Shown: positions 1-9,558 of the stretch, in pieces
How the letters are laid out: each line of letters opens with the position of its first letter
Numbering within the stretch: the stretch's first letter is position 1
NCBI GenBank assembly: GCA_039583875.1
Contig: CM077147.1
Coordinates: 154,217,846 to 154,281,845 of the forward strand
Reading direction: 5' to 3'
DNA: 64,000 nucleotides
Source: Platanthera guangdongensis
Lineage: Eukaryota; Streptophyta; Magnoliopsida; Asparagales; Orchidaceae
Made by a program: the position numbers and the translations under genes
Notes under the pieces: model-generated
Seen by the model: the letters and a program-made list of their open reading frames with translations, nothing else
Told to the model about the DNA's origin: nothing
The model's database searches: none

Positions 1-959
1 CAAAGTAAATTGTTCGGCGAATAACTCCTCCTGCAAATTAATAATGCATCGAAATAATTTCTACCAACAAGATTTATAGCATCATATAAATAATCACCAA
101 TGAATAATATCAAATCAAATAGTCCAATCCTACAATAAACTCACAAAAGTAGAGGTCTGAACCAAGGCAATGAAGAATTGGAAGGTTTGGATGTGTCGAC
201 TAACGATCGAATATGGAACCGGTGACACGGCGGTGATGAGGTGGCTGCCCAAGGCGGGGAATAGGGGAAACGGGTCGGAAATGGAAAGATCTGGCCACTT
301 GGGAATAGATCCGGGTGGGGGTGGATAGATCTGATGTTTGATGGTGGATCTAGGCTACGTGATGATGTAAATGTGGGGGAAATGACGGATCGGAGGGTAG
401 TGGCACTAGATCAAAATAGATCTAAGGTTTTCGGATTGATGGGAAGTGGATCCACGGAGGAAGTGGGAGAGGAGTGGCCGGCTAAGGCTAGAAAATCCTT
501 AGGGTGGCCGATGTTGGGGAGGAGGATGGGCAGTAGGGGTTTGGAGTGCTGGCAGTAGGCCGGTGGCCTGTACAGGAAGGGGAGGGGGTGGCGGAACTGG
601 GGTAAAGGGGGGTCGGCCTGCTGTAACTACAGGCTGGTGGTACATGTTGAAAAGTGGGAGCGGCTTGCTGGACTGCAGGCCGGCGGCTTGTGAGGGAGGA
701 TTTGGGTGGTCTCCGGTGGCTGGAGGAGGGTTATGAGAGGTGGAAAATGAAGGTGTGGGTAGGGTTTACCTTGGGGAGGAGTTTGGCGGTGTATGAGTCA
801 TCACCAAGGGTTCCACAGCGTCCGCACTGGGGAGGGATCGTTGGAATTCGGGAATGCTCTTCTCCAAATTCAACAATGACTAAAAGCATCCCCTCTACAT
901 CCTATTTATAAGAAAAGAAAAGCTAGGGCATCCCCCATAAATGGATATGATTTGCTGGT

Positions 960-981
960 GGGTTCGCCTTGCGGCGAACCC
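960..981. repeat. Perfect 9-bp stem hairpin with 4-base loop
   Basis: GGGTTCGCC at 960-968 is the exact reverse complement of GGCGAACCC at 973-981, with loop TTGC. There is no T-run after it and no gene next to it, so no function is assigned. It is recorded as a small isolated structure. Confidence 0.7.
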
Positions 982-1187
982 CTCCAGGCGCACGATCTGA
1001 TGGATCTCTGTCACGTTGTAAGGTGGATGGAGAGATCTTTCATCTTCGTTTCCATTTCAAAGGAGAAATCGACGAGTGTTTCATCTATGTTTCCATCTTG
1101 ATGGTCTACGACATCTGAAAACACATGAAGCATCGATGATGCAGTTCAATGGCTCTCTGAAGTTCTATCTATGGAGCTGGTTGCGGA

Positions 1188-1778
1188 TTAAAAAGTAGGT
1201 TGTTGAAAACCCAGGCCCAAGTATGCTGAAGGAAAATATGGGAGATTACTCGGATGCCCTGGAGGTGGTGATCCATCATGGAAAGAGCGTGGAGTGGCGG
1301 CGGGGCCATATGTGTTTGGAGCGACAGTAGCGTCGTATAAACTTGGAGCGACGGTGGCGCCATATGAACCTAAAGTGACGGTGGCACCATATGCGCCCGG
1401 AACAATGGTGACACCGTATAGGCTTGGAGCAATGGTGGCGTTGTATAGGCTAGGAGAGAAAGTGGTGTCGTATAAGGTTATAGCGATGGTGGCGCTGTAT
1501 GAGTTATAAGCGACGATTGCGCCATATGAACTTTGAGTGACGGCGGCTCCATATGAATTTGGAGTGCAGGTGCCAAAGTCCTTGGAGTGGCGGTGCCGCA
1601 AAACTTCGAGTGGTGACGTCATATAAACTTGGGGCGGCAACAACATGCTACCAAGAAATGCCTGGAAAAGAGGATGGTGGTCCAATAGTATTTGTTGGTG
1701 GAGTTCCAAATATTTGTAGGTGTGCAGCCCAGTGTGTAGCCCACGGTGCAGTAGACGACTAGTCAGAAATAGGTCCAT
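1188..1778 (-). CDS. Hypothetical 196-residue ORF with a nine-residue tandem repeat
   Basis: This minus-strand ORF is not recognised. Its middle and C-terminal part is about ten copies of a nine-residue repeat with consensus near YGATVAPSL, encoded by the 27-bp minisatellite. The N-terminal 70 residues and the short tail (FPSAYLGLGFQQPTF) have no motif I know. Because the unit is a multiple of three, the repeat stays open in other frames too: a shifted frame gives a repeat with HMAPPSL-like units. The open frame may therefore be a by-product of the repeat. It lies in the internal region of a minus-strand LTR element and could be a fragment of a non-standard gag. Low confidence as a protein. 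Confidence 0.25.
   Translation of the reverse strand: MDLFLTSRLLHRGLHTGLHTYKYLELHQQILLDHHPLFQAFLGSMLLPPQVYMTSPLEVLRHRHSKDFGTCTPNSYGAAVTQSSYGAIVAYNSYSATIAITLYDTTFSPSLYNATIAPSLYGVTIVPGAYGATVTLGSYGATVAPSLYDATVAPNTYGPAATPRSFHDGSPPPGHPSNLPYFPSAYLGLGFQQPTF
1291..1560. repeat. 27-bp minisatellite, 10 units in register
   Basis: Ten consecutive 27-bp units start at 1291, 1318, 1345, 1372, 1399, 1426, 1453, 1480, 1507 and 1534, with a typical unit beginning GGAGCGACGGTGGCGCC and ending ATATGAACTT. Two or three more degenerate units follow to about 1655. No length change occurs between the ten units although substitutions have accumulated, so the three-base phase has been kept. Confidence 0.85.
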
Positions 1779-2935
1779 ACATAATGAAGTAGTTGGAGAG
1801 GTCTTCCGCTTAAAAAAAATTGTCTCAACGTTTTAATTGCTCCACCGATTGTCAAAACAAAAATAAAGGGCGGCAAACATTACAATGTTTTTCTGCCACT
1901 GTTGAAGATAGCAAAGATAACTGGTCAAATAGAGTTAAAAGGAGTAAACTTTTGGTAGCACCTCTTCCTCCTGACACTGTTTGCCAAAGAACTTCCGAGA
2001 TTTGGAGGAGAGATCAGTTTTTCTGTCGCCGAAGAGATGTTCTATGGATCCAAAGATTGAAGAATGCAGCCTGGTGTTTGACGAGAATGGACCTTCCACT
2101 TCCTTTCAATAAAAAACAGAGATGGCGAGATGTCCGAAAGATTGTCTAAAATGACGGGAGAAACTCTCAATGATCAAACGGCACCCCATCGTTCTTGATG
2201 GTTTTCGGCGAAGGCCCAACAACAGTGCCAGATCACCAACCCACTTCCAGTTCCCCGCTCACAAGGGGGTCGTCGGTGCCGTTCTTGAGGTGGTCAGAGT
2301 GCAAGAAGATGCAAGCGATGCTCCGACGAGGAAGCACTAATTGGCGGGGAGGAGCTAGAGAGGAGGAAGTCCTTCCTCCCGGGAAGAGAGGACCGTTTGG
2401 CGTTATTGAGGTGGTCGGAGAGCAAGAAGATGCATGCGATGTTCCGGCAAGAAAGCACTGGCATGGAGGAGCTGGAGGGGGGAGTCTTCTTTCTGTTGAA
2501 TGATGTTCCGACAACGTTCTCCAGGGGGTGGGTGTTGTCGGTGCTCCGAATCAGAAGCAAACACTCTGCCATTTTTCTTGATGTAAGAAGATACAAGTTA
2601 TGGTTGTTCTTGAAAGGAAGTGTCCGGAGAGCAACAATGTTGAAACAGCGGTTGATCCACCTATGAAGCAACGATTGGCAAGGAGGGAAGACTCTCAACG
2701 AGGTGAAGATGTTGGTATCGCTCTGTTGTTGGAAGCCGATGAATGCGGCCTAGTATCGCTCCGCTTCCAGAAATGGATCTTGCGCCCGAATCGTCGGAGG
2801 CTAGAAAGACGTTCGATGATGGCTATTTTGGAAAGATGACGAGGTAGATGCAGGCGCGTGTGCGGTAATTAAGCAGGAACCATCCAATCAACCTCTTCTA
2901 GAAGGAGTCAGCGGACAGGAAGTGACGGGAGGACG

Positions 2936-2954
2936 CTCTCAATGAGAGCACCAA
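2936..2954 (-). other. Primer-binding-site-like sequence next to the LTR
   Basis: In minus-strand sense the LTR ends CTGTTACA and is followed directly by TTGGTGCTCTCATTGAGAG. A TTGGTGCT(T/C)TCATTGAGAG-like sequence after the 5' LTR is common in plant LTR elements, as I recall them. This makes 2955-3195 the 5' LTR of a minus-strand element that extends leftwards. Confidence 0.55.
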
Positions 2955-3195
2955 TGTAACAGTCTGAGACGTTACAAGATCGTCGACGTCGATCTCCGGC
3001 GTCGAAAGGGGAGAAGGTTGGGCCTTCGTAGATCTAATAATCTATAACTAATCCTAATCTAAGCTAGAAAGAGAATCAAAATATTCTTTATTCATTACTG
3101 CCTAAAGTATTACAGTGGATGCCTATTTATAGAGCCTGGTTACAATAGAAAATGTCATTATAAGCTTGCCACGTGGTGATTATACAGCTGTTACA
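2955..3195 (-). mobile_element. 241-bp LTR (5' LTR of a minus-strand retroelement)
   Basis: Read on the minus strand, the repeat begins TGTAACAG and ends CTGTTACA, so it has TG...CA ends inside an 8-bp terminal inverted repeat. It contains a TATA box (CTCTATAAATAGG, complement near 3124-3136) and an AATAAAG polyadenylation-like signal. A primer-site-like sequence adjoins it at 2936-2954. The partner LTR is not in the window, so the element is either cut by the window edge or truncated. The target duplication cannot be checked; the right flank is CATTC. Confidence 0.65.
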
Positions 3196-4076
3196 CATTC
3201 ATCTGTCTAATTCACATAAATATGCCTCATTCAACATTTTATTGAAACAACAAATAATAAATATTCTCTGCACCATGTCAAATACATTAATTGAATATAA
3301 TCAATTTGATTTAATGGAAGGAAGATTAAGAATGAAACAATTGTGATGTTAAAACATCACATGAATATGGGAAAAATAAACCATTTTATTGTCCATTTCA
3401 TTTGCATCTACGTACCCCACCTAAAATAATAGTAAATATTTCTGTTAATAGCAACATTTATGAACATTCAAATTTTAGGATAATAAACCCTAAATTCTAC
3501 ACTGTTAAAATCTACTTTTCTGCATGTTTAAGGCATCGTCCTACCCATTCTCTCCAAATTTTAGGTTAGTAATTGCATATTTCCTCTCATGTGTAGAAAT
3601 ATTTCTTTTTAATATATCAAGAATTTCACTATTACTAAGAGGAGGAAAGAAGAGGAATAAATCGAACACTCACTTTCCATTGGCTGATGTGGGAGAAGAG
3701 ATGAAGAGACAAGGATTGCACTCAGAGGGGTGATTCCCCCTGGAAAATCAAACATATTTGAGAAGCCCTCTGCGAAGAAGTGATGAATCCTCGAGCGAGA
3801 CGCCGCCACCTATGTAGCGATTCGCGAAGAAGACCGTCACCTCTGTACTAGCAGCGGCTCTGTATGTCGCCGCCCGCGGAGAAGTGGACGAGAATGGGAG
3901 AAATCAGAATATCTTGAAACGCCGGAGTGGAGGAGTGGATCGTCGGAGAGGAGCAAGTGCTCGAATGGGGCTGGGAGGAGATATCGGGTTGGGGAGGAAA
4001 TGTTTAGCCAGGGCTTATTTAGTAATAAAAGAATTAAAAATATTAAATTATTTTTATTAAAAATAGAACTAATTAA
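3196..4076. other. Gene-less spacer between LTR and Harbinger transposon
   Basis: AT-rich sequence to about 3620, then mixed-composition sequence with no ORF longer than 70 codons and no recognisable domain. The segment near 3660-4000 (GAGGAGG, CGCCGCC runs) looks like a decayed untranslated or coding fragment, but I cannot identify it. Confidence 0.5.
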
Positions 4077-4094
4077 GGGCCTGTTTGGTAAGGC
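4077..4094 (+). repeat. Left terminal inverted repeat of the Harbinger element
   Basis: GGGCCTGTTTGGTAAGGC pairs with the reverse complement of 17655-17672 at 14 of 18 positions. It is preceded by the target duplication TAA (4074-4076). Confidence 0.85.
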
Positions 4095-4200
4095 AGTCTG
4101 GGAGCAGCACGCTGCAGCAGCAGGGGAAGCACCACCAAACAGGAAAATGAAAAGTGCGGTGAAATTCCGGTGTCTACGATCACGCTATAACAACGATTAT

Positions 4201-4555
4201 TCTCTCGTGACCTACCTCTCCTCCCGTGCCCCGCCTCTTGCGGCCAAGAATTGAAAAAATGGCGATTTCTCTCTCGTGCCCTACCTCTCCTCCGGCGCCC
4301 TACCTCTACGGGTGAAACTTATAGCACTCCTGAGCCCGAGGCCACTCCATCCCGTTGTCCACGCCGGTGTTCTTCTCCGCCCTACCTCTCCTCTGTGCGT
4401 GCTCTGCCTCTCGCGGCCAAGAATCGCAAAAATTGGCGATTTCTCTCTCGTGCCCTACCTCTCCTCCGGGACCCTACCTCTACCGGTGAAACTTGCAGCG
4501 TTCCTGAGCCCACGGCCACTCCATCTCGTTGTCCATGTCGGCATTCTTCTCCGCC
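4201..4555 (+). repeat. Imperfect tandem duplication, offset about 173 bp
   Basis: The segment containing CGGCCAAGAA at 4241 recurs with CGGCCAAGAA at 4414. Both copies carry the same C/T-rich TACCTCTCCTCC motifs and GGTGAAACTT. This is the 5' noncoding part of the Harbinger element, upstream of the Myb-like gene. The short ORFs across it are repeat by-products. Confidence 0.75.
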
Positions 4556-5731
4556 CTACCTCTCCTCCGTTAGGTATGTTCGTCGACACCTACTTTCTTG
4601 GTCGATTTATTCTACATCCTCTCCGCCAAATCTGTCATCCTAACGCTTCCCCGACGCAGGTTTCTCTTCGTCTTCTCCGCTCGACCTCTCCTCTTGTGCA
4701 TCTTCTCTGGTGGTAAGTTCCTCTTGTGTAAAATTTCTCCAGGTATTAACATTGTTGTTGCTAGGTTTGGTTTTTGCTTGTTTCCGATTATCATATAGAT
4801 TTGTAGTTCTCACATAGCACAGTGTGTTACTTTTGCATCTTCTCCAAGTGGTAGTTCTCCGGTGGTAAGTTCCTCATGTTTTGGCTTGTTTCTGAAATTC
4901 TTGTAGTTTGTAGTTTCTCCAAGTGATAACATAGTTTGTAATTTTGATCCGTGTGATTCTCATATGTTACGATTATCTACTGCAGCATTTTTTTTGGTGG
5001 TGGGCATGAGTATAGAAAACAACCATTTTTTTATCTGTGTTAATTTTTGTTGGTCTGTGCACATAGCCAAAATTATGTTGATTTGTGTTAATTTTTGTTG
5101 AAAGTTTTGGGGAAGCAGCGATTTTTGTTTGTGGTCGGCATGCTTCCTTCCAATATGTAATGTGTAGTATTGAATAATTAGAAAAAAATCTTCTTTCTAT
5201 TTTTAGGCATGTGATGGATAAACCAAAGGAAGGTGCAACTTTTGCACAATAGGAGTCTGCACACGAACACATATTTTGCGATCTCTGTATTCAAGAGATT
5301 GACCTAGGAAATAAGGCAAACACCCATTTCAGCAGAGATGGATGGATCAACCTGAGTAAAAACTTCAAAGATCATACAACTTTTAATTACTCTCGAGCAC
5401 AATTGAAGAACAAATGGGATCAGTTGAAGCATGAGTGAAAGCTTTGGATGGATCTCAAAAGAGGTAAGACTGGTTTGGGGTGGAACTCAACCAAAATAAC
5501 GATTGATGCTTCCGATGAATGGTGGGAAGAATGCATCAAGGTTTTACGGAAATTCATAGTATTGCTTTATTCCATAGAAAAAGTTTATGAATATTTCTAT
5601 TAATAGTTTCCTCTTTCTAGATGTTACCTGCCGCCAAGAAATTTCGATATACAGGCATAGCACCAGAGTTCGAAGAAAAAATGGAGAAGATGTTTAGCTT
5701 GGTGGTTGCTACTGGAGAGAAATCATGGATC

Positions 5732-5736
5732 TCATC
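5732..5736 (+). other. Left target-site duplication of the nested gypsy element
   Basis: TCATC lies before the 5' LTR and CCATC (15017-15021) after the 3' LTR; four of five bases match. One mutation since insertion would explain the difference. Confidence 0.65.
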
Positions 5737-5756
5737 TGTAACAGCCCGATTTTTAT

Positions 5757-6325
5757 CAGCAGGCCAATTTTCGGGTGACACGGCCTGGGACACGGGCGTG
5801 TCCCAGGGCGTATCCTGCGTGCGTCAAGTGTCGAGAGGAACAGTCGACGAATGGTCGACAAAATTTGGTTGCCTCTGGACACGGCCTGTGACGCGGGCGT
5901 GTCACAGGGCATGTCAGCGCGTTCGACGAAAGTTGCTCGACGATCGTCGAGTGTCGAGATGCGGTCGACGTTTGTCGAGTGAACTGAACACGGCCTGTGA
6001 CACGGGCGTGTCACCGGGCGTGTCCCTTTGGTTCGACGAACTCAGCCCGACGAATTTTGAGCTGGGGCGTGTCGAGTACCGTGTATGGGCATACGGCCTG
6101 GGACACGGGCGTGTCACAGGCCGTGTGAGTCTCGGGCGATTTTGGGATTTTTTCAGCCTGATGAACACGGCCACAGACACGGGCATGTTTGAAGGCGCGT
6201 TGGGTGACACGGCCCAGGACACGGGCATGTCGCATGGGCGTGTCACTGGAATGGATAAGTCGGTTGAGCACCGCTTGAGGCACACGGCCTGGGACACGGG
6301 CGTGTCACAGGCCGTGTCAGGCAAA
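5757..6325. repeat. Cluster of CG-rich palindromic motifs in U3
   Basis: The motif GACACGG(C/G)C(C/G)TGTGACACG and its complement-like variants (ACACGGGCGTGTC, CACGGCCTGTG) recur about ten times, often as adjacent inverted pairs able to fold back. The same block is present in the 3' LTR at 12617-13166. The motif keeps long ORFs open on both strands (for example 5914-6324 minus), which are not genes. Confidence 0.8.
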
Positions 6326-6892
6326 AATCAGGTTTTCTGGCAAATTTGTGGCCGTCCATTCCTTCAGCTGGGATCCAAGGGCTGAGCTTCTTTTCCTGTT
6401 CCCTTAAGGCCGAAAACTGAGAACATATTTTCATTTGATTAGTGCCTTCATCTTTCTACAAGTTAGAGAGAGAAAGGGAGAGGAAGAAGGAGAAAGACTG
6501 CTACTGGTGGAGCTTGAGAGTGTCAAGCTGCGTTCCGAGGCCAGTCTTGCGGAGGCAAAGCTTTTGCGGTTCTTTCGAGCCAGCTAGGCGTTCATGGCAC
6601 CAAAACGGTCGTCAAGGGTAACGACTTTTCTTCCTAGCCATGTGAAGACTTACTTTTGGCATATGTTTGTGATTCCCCCACCAAGAGGTGGCTGATTTTG
6701 GGAGTCTTTAGGTGGATGCATGAAATCCCCTTTGTTGGCATATAGATCCGGAAATAGAGTACGAAATAGGCATGCTGTGTGAAGCTCATCTGGACAGGTT
6801 GGTCTGGATTGATGATGTTGCATACGAATCGGAGAAGACTCCATGATACACGTGTAGTTTAAGGAGTCAACGAGTTATGTCTGTGAAAGGTA

Positions 6893-7150
6893 GTAGCATG
6901 AAGTACTGGAGTGGTAATCCAGGAAAATATTCGTGTATGCTTGTGTTATTGGGTCGTACCTGTAAATGAGTAACAGGAAGTACTGGTATGACCAGGAAAG
7001 TCCCTTTGTGATGCTTGATGTCGTAGGGAGTCCACCTGTGAAGAGAGTAACAGGAAGTACTGGTGTGCCTAGGAAAGACCCCTGATATTTTTGATATTGC
7101 GGTGTCGTACCTGTGATCGAGTAACAGGAAGTACTGGTGTGCCCAGGAAA
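6893..7150 (+). repeat. Four imperfect 77-bp repeats in U3
   Basis: AAGTACTGG recurs at 6901, 6978, 7055 and 7129 within units that also share GTAACAG, CCAGGAAAG and a T/G-rich spacer. The same array is present in the 3' LTR at about 13735-14000. It sits between the palindrome cluster and the TATA box. Confidence 0.75.
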
Positions 7151-7234
7151 GACCCGCTGTTGTTGTGAGAGAATGGGTGTAAGAATTATGCCCAGGCTTG
7201 AATGCCAGAACAAGATCGGTGAGACCTACCCGCG

Positions 7235-7246
7235 CCTTTATATAGC
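7235..7246 (+). promoter_or_regulatory. LTR TATA box
   Basis: CTTTATATAGCC stands about 1.5 kb into the LTR. The matching box in the 3' LTR is near 14078. It fits a plant Pol II TATA and would set the U3/R boundary about 30 bases downstream. Confidence 0.6.
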
Positions 7247-8178
7247 CGCGAGTATGCCGTGCTCGGTGATGGCAAGACGATTTGAGCAACGGGGGGTGGA
7301 GGATCTGACCTGCGTTATGTCCGTCCGACGTGAGACCAGAAGGTGTGGTCTGTTGGAGCGCATAATAAGAGTCTTAGGCCTGCGCGCCGTGAGACCATGG
7401 GGGGCTAAGGGCCAATCCCGGTTCACTAAGACTATAAAACTCCGGCTGCACTCCATGGAGTAAATGCTCAAGAGAGTTACCGTCGGGTTGTGACCCTAAT
7501 ACGATGGTGGGCAAGTGCTTTGCCAGAACACCAAGAATGTGCCCTGAGTGCACGGACCGTTGGGCCGGGTGGCGAACGGTTGTGATGACATGTGTGCATA
7601 AAAGCACATTATATGAATATATTGTCATGCTTGTGATATGATATGCCTGTAGGGAAGATTAGCGTTGCCCCAAAAAAAGGGGTAGGGTCGTTATAATTGG
7701 GTCAGCTGAACGCTGACCGTTGCTTCTGTTTGCCACCGTTGGGTGGATTGTCCCTGTACAGGTGCTGGAGAGCCAAGCGGGACGCATAAAAGTTAAGGTC
7801 CTTGCTGTTGCTGCTGCTGCTACTGCTAGCCCTCGAAGGCTATTTGGAAATGCTTGTTGTGTTTACTTTTATTGTGGTCGGCCTGCGCGCCAATGTTGGG
7901 GCCACTATTTGAAAGCCTTGTAAGGCCATAAGGCCAATGATGGTTACATGTTGTAAGACATTCCTATATGCTATAAAATATGGTGTTTTATTTGTTGGAC
8001 ATTCAAGAGAGGAGTTCAAGTGGTAGTATAGTCTTCCGCTAGAATGCTTTGTGATAGGTGCGCTACGCTACTCTAGTATCATCCCGTACCTTCACCGCCT
8101 GTTTTGTGATATATGTTGTGGGGCCCCGGCCGGACCTTCTAGGATATACCATATGAACGGATGGGGTTGTTATATTTT

Positions 8179-8186
8179 TGGTATCA
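8179..8186 (+). other. Primer-binding site (initiator Met tRNA type)
   Basis: TGGTATCA begins four bases after the end of the 5' LTR and matches the first eight bases of the usual plant iMet primer site TGGTATCAGAGC; the following bases differ. Confidence 0.6.
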
Positions 8187-8394
8187 ACTGTCCTGGTCTT
8201 TCCCTCTCGAAGTCGTGGTCGACTTCTTTTGTGGGGTGGCGAGCACGTGTCTGTGCAAACCAAATTTCTACGAGTGAACTCCTGAATGTCCATGATAGGA
8301 ATGCAAATTTGTGTGTTTGAGGAACCTGCATGTTCCTATTTTGTGTTGTTTGCTTGTGTAAGGCCGCTAATGTGTGTGTCTTGTCCACCTTTAG

Positions 8395-9552
8395 GTGACA
8401 CGGAGTGGGGCTGGGCAGTCTGAGCCCCAGCATTCTGATGAAAGTACGGCACCAGCCGCGGTGCCTACACCTCCACCATCTGTGGAGCATATGAGTTTAG
8501 TTACTGAGGCTTTATTTGCCATGATTCAAGGACAGCCACTTGGGCAGGAGCGACCGGCTATGAGGCCAGAACAGGTGGCGGCAAGGCCTGAACCTACAGT
8601 GGATGTGGTTCCTCGAGTGGCTGAGAAGCAGCTGACGCGGTTTATGAGTTTCCATCCGCCTACGTTCTCGGGAGTGGGAACTCCTACGCAGGCTGAGGAT
8701 TGGCTAGCGTGCGTCAAACGCATCATGACAGCGATTGGATCGGAGGAGCATCAGAAAGTCACGTTAGCTACCTCCCTGCTTGAAGGAGAAGCTAGATTGT
8801 GGTGGGATGAGATGGAGTTGCATCACTTGGCGGGTCGTCCCTTAACACAAGTATCCATGGAAGAATTCTCCCGACTCTTCCTAGCGAAGCACCTTCCTGC
8901 GACTCAACGGATAGCTATGGAAAATGAATTCCAGCGACTGACCCAAGGTGATGACAGTGTTGACGCATACCTGCATGAGTTTACTCGCTTAGGGCGGTAT
9001 GCGGGTTTTATTTTTGCGGATGAGCAGAGGAAGACAAATCGGTTCTATGAAGGACTGAGGGACGAGTTGAGGTTCCTGGTGTCTAGTTCTGTGAACCAAG
9101 GCTTCCAGGCGTTGGTTGACACTGCGAGCGCGCTGGAAAAGGATATGAAGAGGGTGAAGGGGAAGAGAGCTTTGGCTGTGACGCAACCGGAGTGGAAGGT
9201 GCCCCGATCTGGGAAACCATTTTATAAGAAGAAATGGGGCAAGAAGTCCAAGACAAGTGGACAAGCTCCTTCATCAGTTGCAACGAGAGCAACTTCAGGG
9301 GCTAACTCAAAGCCAGATACTCGTACATGATATAATTGTGGCCGGGTGGGGCATCTAGCTCGAGATTGTCGGATGCCGCCAAAGAGTGAAAAGAAGGCGG
9401 GAGCGTCTTATGCGGAAAAAGGAAAGGCGGTGGTGGACTCCTCTGCCTCTCAGGCGCAACCCCGGGACGTTGATGTCTGCACTCCATGTAGTCAAGGCTA
9501 TTTGGAAGGGTGTAGAGTGTTACTTCGCACTGATTCAGGCTGTTGTGCCTAA
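8395..9552 (+). pseudogene. gag: gag of the nested gypsy element, stop in the zinc knuckle
   Basis: An open frame of 311 codons from 8395 holds the capsid-type retrotransposon gag domain (TFSGVGTPTQAEDWL, EGEARLWWDEMEL, FLAKHLPATQR, DAYLHEFTRLGRYAG, RFYEGLRDELR) and a basic tail. It ends at a TGA (9328-9330) exactly where the first Cys of the CX2CX4HX4C zinc knuckle is expected. The next residues in frame are YNCGRVGHLARDC. A TGC or TGT codon appears to have become TGA. The reading then continues (PPKSEKKAGASYAEKGKAVV) to another stop at 9552. The nucleocapsid cannot be made from this copy without readthrough. Confidence 0.85.
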
Positions 9553-9558
9553 TGCAGT

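Larger units (their letters stand above)
1..2935 (-). other. Presumed internal region of a minus-strand LTR element; no confident gene
   Basis: This stretch lies downstream, in minus-strand sense, of the LTR at 2955-3195 and its primer-site-like sequence, so it is probably the interior of that element. I find no recognisable gag, protease, reverse transcriptase or integrase motif on either strand. It does hold the minisatellite at 1291-1560, an imperfect duplication of about 121 bp (copies near 2287 and 2408), and a perfect hairpin at 960-981. The first 900 bases are G-rich on the plus strand and contain only short ORFs. A reversed TATAAATAG-like box lies near 902-910. The element could be non-autonomous, or this could be unrelated flanking DNA. 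Confidence 0.35.
5737..8174 (+). mobile_element. 5' LTR of the nested gypsy element
   Basis: The U3 starts with a block rich in CG palindromes (5757-6325). A series of about four 77-bp imperfect repeats sharing AACAGGAAGTACTGGTGTG follows at 6893-7150. A TATA box, CTTTATATAGCC, lies at about 7235-7246, so transcription should start near 7275. The start TGTAACA is matched by TTGTTATA at the 5' LTR end, where the 3' LTR has TTATTACA. Confidence 0.88.

Noticed and set aside
5621..6385. 254-residue ORF
   Set aside because: It is exon 2 of the Harbinger Myb-like gene (to 5736) running into LTR palindromes; only the first 38 codons are real.
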